The notes beneath the pieces were generated by a model, which searched no databases, was not told the DNA's origin, and saw only the letters and a program-made list of their open reading frames with translations. A stretch of DNA of 64,000 nucleotides from Paramesorhizobium endophyticum (GTDB lineage Bacteria; Pseudomonadota; Alphaproteobacteria; Rhizobiales; Rhizobiaceae). This document shows, one piece after another, positions 17,769 through 26,805 of this stretch; position 1 is the stretch's first letter, and every line of letters starts with the position of its first letter. The translations under genes were made by a program, and so were the position numbers. The stretch lies in contig NZ_BMHH01000017.1 of the NCBI RefSeq assembly GCF_014640615.1, forward strand, positions 41,685 through 105,684, in the 5' to 3' direction.

Positions 17769-18746
17769 TCACGCGATGCTTTTGCGGTCGCGCCATGCGG
17801 TGATGGCGGTGGCGACGATGATGATGACCCCGACAACGACACGTTGCCATGTCGTATCGACCTTCATGATGATCAGCGAATTCTTGACCATCACCAGCAT
17901 GAACACGCCCATCAGCGTACCGAGCACCGTCCCGCGCCCTCCGAAGATTGACGCACCACCGAGGACCACGGCCGCGATAACATCGAGTTCAAGGCCGACA
18001 AAATCACGGGGGTTGGCAAGCCAGATCATCGACGAATGCAGGAGGCCGGCAAATTCAGCCAATGCGCCAGCCACGCAATAGACGAAGAAAATCGTCACGC
18101 CAGTGTTGAATCCCACGCGCTTGGCCGCTTCAGGTGAGCCTCCATAGGCATACACGCTGCGGCCGATCATTGTGTAGTTAAGGACCAGATGGATGATAAG
18201 TGCCAAACCCAGATAGACGAGGAACATGGCGGTTAGGCCAAAAGTCGAGCCTGTTGCGGACGTCAGCGAAATCGCGTCCATCTTGCCGAATTCAATGAGC
18301 TCCTTCGGCATCCTGTTGATGTTGACGATGCTGCTGCCGACGAGACCCAGAACCAGGCCGCGCACGATTGATCCCGTTCCCAGAGTTACGATCAGCGGGA
18401 TCATCTTGAAACGGTGGATGATGAAGCCATTGAATGCGCCGAGCAATAATCCGATGAGAGTGGCGGCGACAAAGGGAATGAAGACGCCGTCATAGCCGAG
18501 ATAGACCATGGCACGCACGGTGAGATACATCGCCGCTATGGCGAAGGCTGTGAACGAAACGTCAATGCCGCCGGATATCATCACCAGGAGCACGCCAAGC
18601 GCCATGATGCCGATCACGACATTGGAGCGAAGAAGGCTGAAGATATTGTCGAGCGACCAGAAGGCGGGGTTGATAAGCCCGATGGTCACCATCGCTATCG
18701 CGAGCACGCAAGCAATGACGAATTCAGTGCTTCTGAAGAGCTTCAT
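17769..18746 (-). CDS. Ribose-type ABC transporter permease 1
   Basis: The protein is 325 residues long. It has the RbsC-family pattern: an N-terminal helix, VLLVMISGGIDVSFTAFAIA near residue 52, GFIIHRFKMIPLIVTLGTGS, the cytoplasmic GGSPEAAKRVGFNTG loop, and AAVVLGGASIFGGRGTVLGT near the C-terminus. It lies 13 bp before permease 2 and follows the ATPase gene. Two different permeases in one operon indicate a heterodimeric channel rather than the RbsC homodimer. Confidence 0.93.
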   Translation of the reverse strand: MKLFRSTEFVIACVLAIAMVTIGLINPAFWSLDNIFSLLRSNVVIGIMALGVLLVMISGGIDVSFTAFAIAAMYLTVRAMVYLGYDGVFIPFVAATLIGLLLGAFNGFIIHRFKMIPLIVTLGTGSIVRGLVLGLVGSSIVNINRMPKELIEFGKMDAISLTSATGSTFGLTAMFLVYLGLALIIHLVLNYTMIGRSVYAYGGSPEAAKRVGFNTGVTIFFVYCVAGALAEFAGLLHSSMIWLANPRDFVGLELDVIAAVVLGGASIFGGRGTVLGTLMGVFMLVMVKNSLIIMKVDTTWQRVVVGVIIIVATAITAWRDRKSIA

Positions 18747-18759
18747 GTCTGCCGCCTCC

Positions 18760-20259
18760 TCAACTCAGCGCCTTGAGCCGGTCATTGACCGCATCCTCGG
18801 TCAATTCCCCTCCTGCAAGCTCGCCAAAGAAACGACCCCGGTGCATGATCAGCACCCGGTTGCAATTCTGCACGAGTTCCGGAACGTCGTCTGAAAGCAT
18901 CAAGACTGCCAGTCCTTTATCTTCGGCCAATTTGCGGATTATGTTGTGGATCTGTGCCTTGGAGCCGACATCGACGCCGACGGTGGGGCCGTTCAGGATA
19001 AGCAGCTTTGCGCCCGTCAGGAGCCAGCGAGCGAGCACCACGCGTTGTGCATTCCCACCGGAAAGATGATTGACCGGCGTGTGCGGCCCCGGCGCCGCGA
19101 TCTGCATGGCGGAAAACATCTCGCGGGTCGTTTCTTCCGCCTTCCTGCGGTTGATGAACAGCCCACGCACGAATTTGTCGATCGAAGTGACGATAATGTT
19201 GCGCTCGATGGACTGCGTCAGGAACAAGCCTTCCGTCAGCCGGTCTTCGGGAACATAGGCGACGCCGGAAGCAATGCCCTCCTGAACGCTTTTCAGATGC
19301 ACATCCTTGCCGCCGATGCGAACGGAGCCCCGGAACTCCGGGCGCATTCCAAACAGCGCCAGCGCGAGTTCAGTGCGGCCCGAACCAATCAAGCCGGAAA
19401 TGCCGACGATCTCGCCGGGATAAAGGGTGAGGCTGGCATCCTCGACGAAACCTGGAATACTCAAATTGCGGACTTCAAGGACTGGCGCATCTGCGCCCTT
19501 GCGCGGCGTCCAATGGTAATTGTGGGCGGCAAGTTCCTGGCCGGTCATGGCGCGCGTTATGGCTGGCTCATCGAAATCGGAAATCGGACCTTCGGCGACC
19601 TTTTTGCCGTTTCGGAAAACGGTAAGGCGCTCGCTGATTTCAAGCATTTCGCGCATTTTGTGGCTGACGAACAGAACAGCAATGCCCTGTGATTGCAGGT
19701 CGCGCACCACTTTGAAAAGAGCATCGACCTCGTGCCGGGTCAGTGCGGTTGTTGGCTCATCCATGATGATCAGCCGAGCATCCGCCATGACAGCGCGTGC
19801 AATGGCCACAACCTGCTTGCCGAATGTTGGCAGGCTGTCGACCTCGGCGTCGAGATCAATGGTGACACCAAGGCGTTCCAGGGCCTTCCTGGCCAGATTA
19901 CGAGACCGCCGCCAGTCGACGATCCTGCGGCCTTCGATGAGGAAGGTGTTGATCGTAAGATTCTCGGCAACCGTCAGGTTTCCGAACAGGGAAAAGTCCT
20001 GGTAAATCACCTGGATGCCGTGATGAACGGATTTCACCGGATCAAGCCTGCCAACCGGCTTGCCATCGATCAGGATCTCTCCATCCTCGGGCGTATAGAC
20101 CCCCGACATTATCTTGATGACGGTCGACTTTCCTGAGCCGTTCTCTCCGGCAAGGCAATGGATTTCTCCAGCCCTGATGTTCAGCGAAACGTCGTCAAGC
20201 GCCTTCACGCCGCCAAACTGCTTGCCGATATGGCGCAGCTCGATCAGATTTTCAGTCAT
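18760..20259 (-). CDS. Ribose-type ABC transporter double ATPase with degenerate second Walker B
   Basis: This is an RbsA/MglA-type fused ATPase of 499 residues. Domain 1 has GENGSGKST at about 38-46 and Walker B LIIMDEPTTALT. Domain 2 has the usual RbsA-like degenerate P-loop GLIGSGRTEL and signature LSGGNAQRV, but its Walker B reads LLILNGPTVGVD. Asn and Gly replace the Asp-Glu pair that binds magnesium and activates water. Only the first site is therefore likely to hydrolyse ATP. ATG 20259 is chosen because homology starts there; the longer frame overlaps the intercistronic stem-loop. Operon partners are the binding protein upstream and two permeases downstream. Confidence 0.92.
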   Translation of the reverse strand: MTENLIELRHIGKQFGGVKALDDVSLNIRAGEIHCLAGENGSGKSTVIKIMSGVYTPEDGEILIDGKPVGRLDPVKSVHHGIQVIYQDFSLFGNLTVAENLTINTFLIEGRRIVDWRRSRNLARKALERLGVTIDLDAEVDSLPTFGKQVVAIARAVMADARLIIMDEPTTALTRHEVDALFKVVRDLQSQGIAVLFVSHKMREMLEISERLTVFRNGKKVAEGPISDFDEPAITRAMTGQELAAHNYHWTPRKGADAPVLEVRNLSIPGFVEDASLTLYPGEIVGISGLIGSGRTELALALFGMRPEFRGSVRIGGKDVHLKSVQEGIASGVAYVPEDRLTEGLFLTQSIERNIIVTSIDKFVRGLFINRRKAEETTREMFSAMQIAAPGPHTPVNHLSGGNAQRVVLARWLLTGAKLLILNGPTVGVDVGSKAQIHNIIRKLAEDKGLAVLMLSDDVPELVQNCNRVLIMHRGRFFGELAGGELTEDAVNDRLKALS

Positions 20260-20299
20260 GTGTGCCTCGAAAAAGGCTTGAAATGCAGGAGATAAGGGA

Positions 20300-20319
20300 G
20301 AGAGGGGCACCCCCCTCTC
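20300..20319 (-). promoter_or_regulatory. Intercistronic stem-loop after the binding-protein gene
   Basis: GAGAGGGG (20300-20307) and CCCCTCTC (20312-20319) form a perfect 8-bp stem with a CACC loop, between the binding-protein stop (20328) and the ATPase start (20259). Such structures often attenuate or stabilise transcripts so that more binding protein than ATPase is made. That role here is inferred. Confidence 0.5.
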
Positions 20320-20327
20320 CACATGGA

Positions 20328-21380
20328 TCAAAAGTCGTATTTGTCCATGTTTTCCTTGGTCACACCAACCCAGCCTGCACCATAGAGCAGGTTCGGTTTG
20401 GAGGGGTCGGGAGCCAGCAGGCTTTCGTAGCCAGGAAGACCGAGGTTGAGACCGGCCTTGATCTGGCCGTTCTTCTTTTCGAGAGCTGCAACCGCGAGCA
20501 TATTCATGGCATAGCCAGCCACTGCCGGATCCCAGAACTGGATATACTGGATGTTGTCGTTCTTGAGATATTCTCCGGCCACCGAAACGAGGCCCGTGCC
20601 TGCGAAGAAGACCTTGCCGGAAAGACCGCTCTCGGCAATCAGCCGGCCGGCACCGGCCGATGTCGGCATCGGAGCGCCTAGAATGCCGGTAATATCCGGG
20701 TAGGCAGTCATCGCTTCTTTTAATTTGGTGTAGTCGGTGTTGGCATCGTCATAGGTTTCGAGCCGTTCCGTGACGAGCGACATTTCCGGGAAATTGGCCT
20801 TCTGGTATTCTACCGCGCCATCGACCCACTCCATCTGAGACTTGGAGGTCAGTCCCCCGACAGTGGCGACATACTTGCCTTTGCCACCCATGGACCTGGC
20901 GAGCTCTTTCATCAAGTTGGCGCCATAAGCCTTATTGTCGAAGGCTTCGATGTCGTAATCGACGTTTTGTATGTTGGAAGCCTCATGACTGATAACCACA
21001 ATTCCGCGGTCACGGGCCTTCTTGAGGACGGGTTCGACGGCTTCAACCGAGAATGGCACGATTGCGATGGCATCCACGCCTTGCGCAATCAGATTTTCTA
21101 CGATCTGGACCTGGGCCGCCGCATCGGCCTGGCTTGGCCCCAACATCCAGACATCGTGGCCGGTGTCGGCCTTGAATTGCTCGACGCCGCCGCGCATGCG
21201 ATCAAACCACGCAATACCATCCACCTTAACGACGGTTGCGATTGTGTAGGTTTTTCCGTTTGCCGTCGTGATCAGGTCCTTGTTGACCTTCGAGGTATCT
21301 ACGGCGCTCTGTGCGAGCGCTGCGGACGCGGAAAGCGACATGGCAAACGCTGCGGTTGCTATGAATTTGTTCACTGACAT
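20328..21380 (-). CDS. Sugar ABC transporter periplasmic substrate-binding protein (family 4, RhaS/LsrB-like)
   Basis: ATG 21380 opens a signal peptide (FIATAAFAMSLSASAALAQS). The mature protein has the type I periplasmic fold of PF13407: WFDRMRGGVEQFKADTGHDV, LIAQGVDAIAIVPFSVEAVE and AYPDITGILGAPMPTS. Length (350) and pattern resemble rhamnose- and autoinducer-2-binding proteins more than RbsB. It is the first gene of the operon and divergent from the DeoR gene. The downstream ribokinase suggests a furanose or pentose ligand, but the pocket residues do not identify it. Confidence 0.92.
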   Translation of the reverse strand: MSVNKFIATAAFAMSLSASAALAQSAVDTSKVNKDLITTANGKTYTIATVVKVDGIAWFDRMRGGVEQFKADTGHDVWMLGPSQADAAAQVQIVENLIAQGVDAIAIVPFSVEAVEPVLKKARDRGIVVISHEASNIQNVDYDIEAFDNKAYGANLMKELARSMGGKGKYVATVGGLTSKSQMEWVDGAVEYQKANFPEMSLVTERLETYDDANTDYTKLKEAMTAYPDITGILGAPMPTSAGAGRLIAESGLSGKVFFAGTGLVSVAGEYLKNDNIQYIQFWDPAVAGYAMNMLAVAALEKKNGQIKAGLNLGLPGYESLLAPDPSKPNLLYGAGWVGVTKENMDKYDF

Positions 21381-21701
21381 TTCCTCCCATTAAAACCGCA
21401 GACTCTCCGCCGGCGGGTAGCCAAATTTTTGGTGTTCGAATCCTAACGCATGCCCAGCCCAGTCCTACGGGTCATCTCCTCCCGGGAAAGACACCGACTC
21501 CGTTCATGGATTCAATCCACGATAGAACACAATTCCTGTTGTTTTCCCTTTCCGATAATGCGAATTGTAATGTTATAATCCAATCATTATGTTTCGATCG
21601 TTCCATGGCTACACCGCACTTGTCAAGCATGTCAAAGGACAATTGCTGGAAAAGCAGCAGGCGTTAAGAAACATGACGGCTAGCTAATTTTTGGAGGGGC
21701 A
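21381..21701. promoter_or_regulatory. Divergent promoter region between sugar operon and DeoR gene
   Basis: This 321-bp AT-richer region separates the binding-protein and DeoR genes. A perfect minus-10 hexamer TATAAT lies at 21574-21579 on the plus strand with only a weak minus-35 (TTCCGA) before it. ATAATG and CATTAT half-sites flank that hexamer (21556-21561 and 21585-21590) and may be part of a DeoR operator. No open frame of interest is present. Confidence 0.4.
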
Positions 21702-22424
21702 GTGAGCAGAATAAGCGCGCGGGATGCCAGGATAGGTAAGCTTTCGCAATTTGTTCAGGAGGCAGGGATCGTGCGGCTGCGCGACGCCGCGTCATATCTC
21801 GGCGTGTCTGAAATGACCGTCAGGCGTGATATCGGATCCGATGGCGAAAAGCTCAATTGTCTTGGTGGCTATGTCATACCCACGCAGGACAGCGCAACTC
21901 CCAGTGATTATGTTCTTGATCATGAGAAAGATTGTCACGCGATCGATAAAGCCCGGGCATGCGCTGTTGCGGCTTCCTTGATTGAGCCCCAGGATACGGT
22001 GTTTATCGACTGTGGCACGACAACGCCGCACCTCGCCAGGCAAATACCATCCAATTCAGACATTACCGTAATCTGCTACTCCTTGAACGTTGCGGAAGTA
22101 TTGGCGGTACGCAGTGATGTGCGGTTGATCATGCTTGGCGGGCTTTATCATCCACAGGCGGCATCGTTTTCAGGCGACGAGAGCATAGAGGCCCTCAGAC
22201 GCATCAACATCAACAAGGCCTTTCTCTCCGCCGGCGGCGTGGATGAGCGGCACGGAATCACCTGTTCGCATTTTCATGAGGTTCCGCTCAAACAGATGGC
22301 CATGCAACGTTCGGTGCAAAAGCACTTGGTGGTCGATAGCAGCAAGTTCGGCAAAGTCAGGGCTGCCCGCTATGCGTCCATCCAGGATTTCAATTCTATC
22401 ATCTCCGATCAGCCGACCTCATAA
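21702..22424 (+). CDS. DeoR family transcriptional regulator
   Basis: The protein has 240 residues. The DeoR N-terminal helix-turn-helix reads ARIGKLSQFVQEAGIVRLRD followed by AASYLGVSEMTVRRDI. The C-terminal sugar-phosphate sensor domain begins DTVFIDCGTTTPHLARQI and contains VIMLGG-like RLIMLGGLYHP and FLSAGGVDERHG. The start is GTG 21702 after GGAGGGGCA. It is divergent from the ribose-type transporter operon and probably represses it until a sugar phosphate, perhaps the ribokinase product, accumulates. Confidence 0.92.
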   Translation: MSRISARDARIGKLSQFVQEAGIVRLRDAASYLGVSEMTVRRDIGSDGEKLNCLGGYVIPTQDSATPSDYVLDHEKDCHAIDKARACAVAASLIEPQDTVFIDCGTTTPHLARQIPSNSDITVICYSLNVAEVLAVRSDVRLIMLGGLYHPQAASFSGDESIEALRRININKAFLSAGGVDERHGITCSHFHEVPLKQMAMQRSVQKHLVVDSSKFGKVRAARYASIQDFNSIISDQPTS

Positions 22425-23046
22425 TGTGGGAGGTAATTTAGATCCGCTGCGTGATCTGAAGGTTGCCAGGTTGACCTACCGGGAACTGGCGGAGCGAGAC
22501 GAATGTTCAAAGAGGTTCGTCTTTGGTCTGTTTTTCAAGTTGGCCAAAATTGCACTTTGGGCCAACTGCGCCTTTGGTGAAAACCGCGTACGGGGCATTA
22601 TTAACGATTAACGGCCTGAGATGCTTGGTTGCTGCTGCCATTACCAATCCGAAGAAGACGCTTATCTTCGCAAGTGCCAACGGCGCCTTCGCGGCCCTGC
22701 CAATCGCTATGGAGGCAATGCTCATAGAAGCCAAGCGCCGCACTGGAAGTAGCCCATACCGGCCAACCCGCCTCAGGCACCCAGGACCAGGCTTCCAAAG
22801 CAAACCTCACCCGTTCTGAAGAGCGACAACCAGTTCGCGTTTTGCCCCCTAAATACGTCACCCTCCCAACCACCACGCCATGGCGTGGCGGTGTGGGGCC
22901 GCGAGCACCATTAATGTCCTGGTCTCCTCCTCGCTGACAAAATCCATTGACAGCTTCGGGAGCTTCTGATTTCCTCAATTCACAAATGAGTAGTAAATGC
23001 TCATTTGTTGATTTTAGGATGTCAGAGCCATTCGGGAGGAGAACCA
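22425..23046 (+). other. 622-bp intergenic region with palindromes, no convincing gene
   Basis: Overlapping frames of about 98 codons exist on both strands (22523-22819 plus, 22507-22803 minus), but neither shows a known pattern or ribosome-binding site. A perfect 16-bp palindrome CCACGCCATGGCGTGG lies at 22873-22888. The last 65 bp hold the operator-like repeat listed separately. The region probably carries the promoter of the following operon. Confidence 0.4.
22982..23008. promoter_or_regulatory. Operator-like inverted repeat upstream of the FGGY/DeoC operon
   Basis: ACAAATGAG (22982-22990) and CTCATTTGT (23000-23008) are perfect inverted repeats of 9 bp separated by 9 bases. The dyad ends 38 bp before the binding-protein ATG at 23047. 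Position and symmetry suit the binding site of the SorC-type repressor encoded inside the operon (26802-27800). Confidence 0.5.
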
Positions 23047-24042
23047 ATGCTCAAGCGCCGCGCACTCATGAACAAATTAATTTTAACCGCCTCGGCCTTA
23101 TCGCTGACGGTCGGGATAGGCCTTTTTACCCCTGCTGCCCACGCCAAGGATCTGAAGATCGGCTTCAGTCAGGTTACTCTGCAGTCACCGTTCTATGTTC
23201 AACTGAAGAACGGCGCCGAAGCCGCCGCCAAGGCCGGTGGCGACACCCTGGTCTTTCTCGATGCCAATGGCGACGTCAGCAAGCAGAACAATGACATCCA
23301 GGACCTGATTACCCAGGGCGTCAGCGCCATCATTATCAATCCAGTCAATCCGGACGCCGTCGTGCCCTCGCTGGAAGCTGCCGCTGCCGCTGGCATACCC
23401 GTCATTACCGTCGATCGCAGCGTCAACGGCGGTAAGGTCACCGCCCATGTCGGACGCGACAACAAGAAGATGGGCCAGCTGGTGGGCGAGGCCGTCGTTG
23501 CACGGTTGAAGGCAGACGGCGTGACCAAGGCAAAAATCATCGAAATCCAGGGCGATGCCGGCGGCGCCGTGATGATGGACCGTCGCGATGGGTTCCATAA
23601 AAGCATCGAGGGATCAGGAAACACCATCACCGAAGGCCCCTATGCCGAATACATCCGTGCCAATGCCGTGACTGCCATGCAGGATCTGCTCCAGGCCAAT
23701 CCGGACGTGAAGGTCGTCTACGCCCATAATGACGACATGGCGCTCGGTGCGCTCCAGGTTCTAACGGAAAACAACCGCACCGACGTGCTCGTTGCTGGCG
23801 TCGACGGCCTCTCGGAAGCACTCGATACCATCGCCGATGGCGACAACTACGTTGCCACCGCGCTCAACGACCCGCAATATCTCGGCGACGTCACCATCCA
23901 GGTTGCCCGTGAAGCTGCGGCTAAAAAGCCGGTTCCAGCATTCGTCGATGCCGGAACCGCGGTCGTCACCAAGGCCAATGTCGGCGACTTCCCCCATAAG
24001 GGACTGTTCGCCGAATATCGACCCCAAGTCTTGGGCAACTGA
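23047..24042 (+). CDS. Ribose/polyol ABC transporter periplasmic substrate-binding protein
   Basis: ATG 23047 follows CGGGAGGAGAACCA and starts a signal peptide ending near FTPAAHAKD. The mature 300 or so residues show the RbsB-like fold (PF13407): LKIGFSQVTLQSPFYVQLKN, DLITQGVSAIIINPVNPDAV and AHNDDMALGALQVL. It is the first gene of a plus-strand operon with dehydrogenase, kinase, aldolase and transporter. The ligand is likely a polyol or deoxy-sugar given the dehydrogenase that follows. It binds substrate in the periplasm and passes it to the permease at 29.3-30.3 kb. Confidence 0.93.
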   Translation: MLKRRALMNKLILTASALSLTVGIGLFTPAAHAKDLKIGFSQVTLQSPFYVQLKNGAEAAAKAGGDTLVFLDANGDVSKQNNDIQDLITQGVSAIIINPVNPDAVVPSLEAAAAAGIPVITVDRSVNGGKVTAHVGRDNKKMGQLVGEAVVARLKADGVTKAKIIEIQGDAGGAVMMDRRDGFHKSIEGSGNTITEGPYAEYIRANAVTAMQDLLQANPDVKVVYAHNDDMALGALQVLTENNRTDVLVAGVDGLSEALDTIADGDNYVATALNDPQYLGDVTIQVAREAAAKKPVPAFVDAGTAVVTKANVGDFPHKGLFAEYRPQVLGN

Positions 24043-24070
24043 TCAGGAGATCAGCTCCACTTTCCGAAGC

Positions 24071-24096
24071 GCGGGGCCTCTCCTGCAGGCTCCCGC
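24071..24096 (+). promoter_or_regulatory. Intercistronic stem-loop after the binding-protein gene
   Basis: GCGGGGCCT (24071-24079) pairs with AGGCTCCCGC (24087-24096) with one bulged base and a 7-base loop. It lies in the 117-bp gap between the binding-protein and dehydrogenase genes. A smaller stem (CTGATC/GATCAG, 24039-24054) overlaps the stop codon. It could keep the binding protein more abundant than the downstream products. Confidence 0.35.
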
Positions 24097-24159
24097 AGCT
24101 TCTCGGGCATTGTTGATCAATGTTCCATCTTTTCATCCGTCGTTACAGGAAATCCTATC

Positions 24160-25182
24160 ATGCGTGCAGCAGTCCTTTATTCGCCCGGCGATATCAGGCT
24201 CGAAGACGTTCCAGCTCCCACACTGCAGGCCGGCCACGTGATTGTGCATGTCGAAGCTGTCGGCGTTTGTGGTTCGGATCTGCCGCGTATGCTGATCAAG
24301 GGCGCCCACAAAATGCCGCTCATCTGTGGCCATGAATTCTGTGGCCGCATTACCGGGATAGGTGCTGGCGTCGAGGGCTTCGAGGTCGGCGAACTGGTTG
24401 CTATCCCGCCTATGATGCCCTGTTACAAGTGCGATCAATGCCTGCAGGGTCAATTCTCGCGCTGCCGCGACTATGATTATTTCGGTTCGCGCCGCGACGG
24501 CGCCTATGCCGAATTCGTTGCCATTCCCGTATCGAACCTGTTGAAGACGCCGGCCGGCATCGATCCGCGCGCGGTCGCAATGACCGATCCCGCCTCGATT
24601 GCCCTTCACTCGCTGTGGAAGGCCGGCGGCATGGGAATGGGGCGGCGCGGCGGCGTCATCGGCTGCGGCCCGATCGGGCTGTTCGCCATCCAATGGATGA
24701 AGCTTATGGGCGCAACGGAAGTCGTTGCTGTCGACCTGTCGGAACGCAAGCTGGAATTGGCGCGCGAAGCCGGCGCCACCCATACCTTTCTTTCCGGGAC
24801 AGATGTCCCTAGTTCCTTGCTATGCGATACCATCGTCGAGGCCGCCGGCCATCCGTCTTCCATTAACATGGCGGTAAAGATGAGCGCGCCGGGCGGCCAT
24901 GTCGTCTTCATCGGTATCCCGGTCGGCGAGATAGCGCTTGAGAACAAAACCTTTCAACATTTTCTGCGCCAGGAAATCTCGTTGCATGGGTCCTGGAATT
25001 CCTTCGGCTCACCCTATCCCGGTCCGCAGTGGACTGTCACCCTCGACAAGCTGGGAAGCGGCGAACTCAAATGGGAGTTCATGATCAGTCACGATCTCGA
25101 TCTGGCAGAGCTGCCCAGCATGTTCGACAAATTCAAGAACGACAAAAGCATGTTCTTCTCTAAGGTCATATTTCGCCCTTGA
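24160..25182 (+). CDS. Zinc-dependent medium-chain alcohol dehydrogenase (galactitol/sorbitol dehydrogenase type)
   Basis: The protein has 340 residues. The catalytic zinc site is built from CGSDLPR near residue 38 and GHEFCG near 60. The structural-zinc cysteines lie in MMPCYKCDQCLQGQFSRC at about 87-104, and GCGPIGLFAIQW is the Rossmann nucleotide site. The FGSRRDGAYAEFV segment resembles galactitol-1-phosphate dehydrogenase GatD. It probably oxidises an imported polyol, or a phosphorylated form, to a ketose for the FGGY kinase two genes on. The exact substrate is not determinable. Confidence 0.9.
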   Translation: MRAAVLYSPGDIRLEDVPAPTLQAGHVIVHVEAVGVCGSDLPRMLIKGAHKMPLICGHEFCGRITGIGAGVEGFEVGELVAIPPMMPCYKCDQCLQGQFSRCRDYDYFGSRRDGAYAEFVAIPVSNLLKTPAGIDPRAVAMTDPASIALHSLWKAGGMGMGRRGGVIGCGPIGLFAIQWMKLMGATEVVAVDLSERKLELAREAGATHTFLSGTDVPSSLLCDTIVEAAGHPSSINMAVKMSAPGGHVVFIGIPVGEIALENKTFQHFLRQEISLHGSWNSFGSPYPGPQWTVTLDKLGSGELKWEFMISHDLDLAELPSMFDKFKNDKSMFFSKVIFRP

Positions 25183-25284
25183 GCATGATTGCTCGTCCCG
25201 GACTGGAGGCTCGCATTCTGTGCGTGAAACGGGACGTTGCAATACTGCATATTGGATGGGTGAAAGCTGGGAGGCTTGAATTGA

Positions 25285-26805
25285 ATGACAAATGTGCTGA
25301 GTTTTGATTTTGGCACCGGCGGGGTGCGCGCCGGCGTCTATGATGTCGAACGACAAATCATGGTGGCGACCGCCGAGTCGCCCTATGCCACCGATTTTCC
25401 GCGTGCCGGTTGGGCCGAACAGCGCCCGAACGACTGGTGGGCAGCCCTTCTCATAGCGGGACGCGACGCGGTCAAAAAATCCGGCACGGCAAATATCGCT
25501 TCCATCTGCGTCGCAACCACGGCGTCAACAGTTGCCATCTGCGACAAGGCAGGCAACCCTATTCGCCCCGCCATCCTCTGGATGGATTGCAGGGCTTTTG
25601 AAGAGGCGCGCGCCACAGAGGCGGTCCGCCATCCAGTCATGGCCTATAGCGGCGGTGGCGATGCGGTGGAATGGCTTGTTCCCAAGGCCATGTGGCTGCA
25701 GCGCAACGAGCCGGATACCTATCGCAAAGCTGAGATCATTTGCGAAGCGATCGACTTTATAAATTATCATCTTACCGGCATCTGGGTTGGTTCGCGGATG
25801 AACGCTGCTTGCAAATGGAACTACGATTCCAGCACCGCGCAGTTCGTTCCGGCTGTATATGATGCACTTGGCATCCCGGAGCTGATCGACAAACTGCCGC
25901 AGCAGATTATCCCTGTGGGTGATGTCATCGCCCCGCTGAAGCGCGACGTGGCTGTGGCGCTGGGTATCGATTCCGCCGCAATCGTCGCCCAGGGCGGCAT
26001 CGACGCCCATATCGGCATATTGGGTGCGGGAACGGTTGATGTCGGCGGAATGTTGATTATCGGCGGCACCTCCGTCGTTCATCTGACGCAGCTTGCAGGA
26101 GCAGGCGACGTCAGTGGCTTCTGGGGTCCATATCCCAACGCGCTGGTCGATGATTTGTGGCTCGTCGAAGCGGGACAGGTATCGGCCGGATCAATCCTTC
26201 ATTGGTTGAGCGAGCGCCTTTTCGGTCTTGACGCCGCTGGACATGCCGCGTTGATCAATGAGGCGATGGCGGTTCCCGCCCGCGGCTCAGGCCTGTTGAC
26301 GCTGGACTACTGGATGGGCAATAGAACGCCCTACCGCGACGGCAACCTTCGCGGTGCGATAATGGGCCTGTCGCTCGGCCATGGTCGTGCCGACATCTAT
26401 GCCTCCGCAGTGGATTCCATCGCGCTTGGCACCGCAAACGTTCTGGCGGTGCTTGAAGAGCGTGGCGTCGCTCTCGACAAGATCGTTATGGCGGGCGGCA
26501 TCTGCAAGAACCCGCTCTGGCTGCAGGCGACGGTCGATGCCATCGGCCGCCCGGTGCATGTCGCAAGCGAAGACAATCTTTCGCTGATCGGCGCTGCCAT
26601 CAGTTCTGCCAATGCGCTGGGACTTTTTCCAAACCTCGCAGCTGCATCGCAGGCCATGGCGATTTCAGCCAAGCCGACATTGCCCAATCCGGCGCGCAGT
26701 CGTTGGTATGCAGAGACGCTGCCAATGTACCGTCAGGCAACGGCGGCTCTGACACCCACATTTCACGCGCTTTCGCGCCAGCAAGCGGAAGGATATGCGG
26801 CATGA
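25285..26805 (+). CDS. FGGY family carbohydrate kinase
   Basis: This actin-fold sugar kinase has 506 residues. It has the N-terminal phosphate loop SFDFGTGGVRAGVYD, the substrate motif ILWMDCRA, the catalytic aspartate in QGGIDAHIGILGAG and the C-terminal ATP motif MAGGICKNPLWLQ. FGGY kinases phosphorylate ketoses and polyols such as xylulose, ribulose, erythritol or glycerol. Length and order (after a polyol dehydrogenase) favour a pentulose or similar ketose. The stop overlaps the SorC regulator start by ATGA, so enzyme and regulator are cotranslated. Confidence 0.9.
   Translation: MTNVLSFDFGTGGVRAGVYDVERQIMVATAESPYATDFPRAGWAEQRPNDWWAALLIAGRDAVKKSGTANIASICVATTASTVAICDKAGNPIRPAILWMDCRAFEEARATEAVRHPVMAYSGGGDAVEWLVPKAMWLQRNEPDTYRKAEIICEAIDFINYHLTGIWVGSRMNAACKWNYDSSTAQFVPAVYDALGIPELIDKLPQQIIPVGDVIAPLKRDVAVALGIDSAAIVAQGGIDAHIGILGAGTVDVGGMLIIGGTSVVHLTQLAGAGDVSGFWGPYPNALVDDLWLVEAGQVSAGSILHWLSERLFGLDAAGHAALINEAMAVPARGSGLLTLDYWMGNRTPYRDGNLRGAIMGLSLGHGRADIYASAVDSIALGTANVLAVLEERGVALDKIVMAGGICKNPLWLQATVDAIGRPVHVASEDNLSLIGAAISSANALGLFPNLAAASQAMAISAKPTLPNPARSRWYAETLPMYRQATAALTPTFHALSRQQAEGYAA

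Noticed and set aside
22873..22888. 16-bp palindrome as an attachment site or origin element
   Set aside because: No integrase, Rep gene or direct-repeat partner is found nearby.
4658..22893. A 15-bp repeat CATGGCGTGGCGGTG at 4658-4672 and 22879-22893
   Set aside because: A few 15-mers are expected to recur by chance in 64 kb on both strands. The flanks do not match and no element boundaries are visible; the 22873-22888 palindrome may be incidental.
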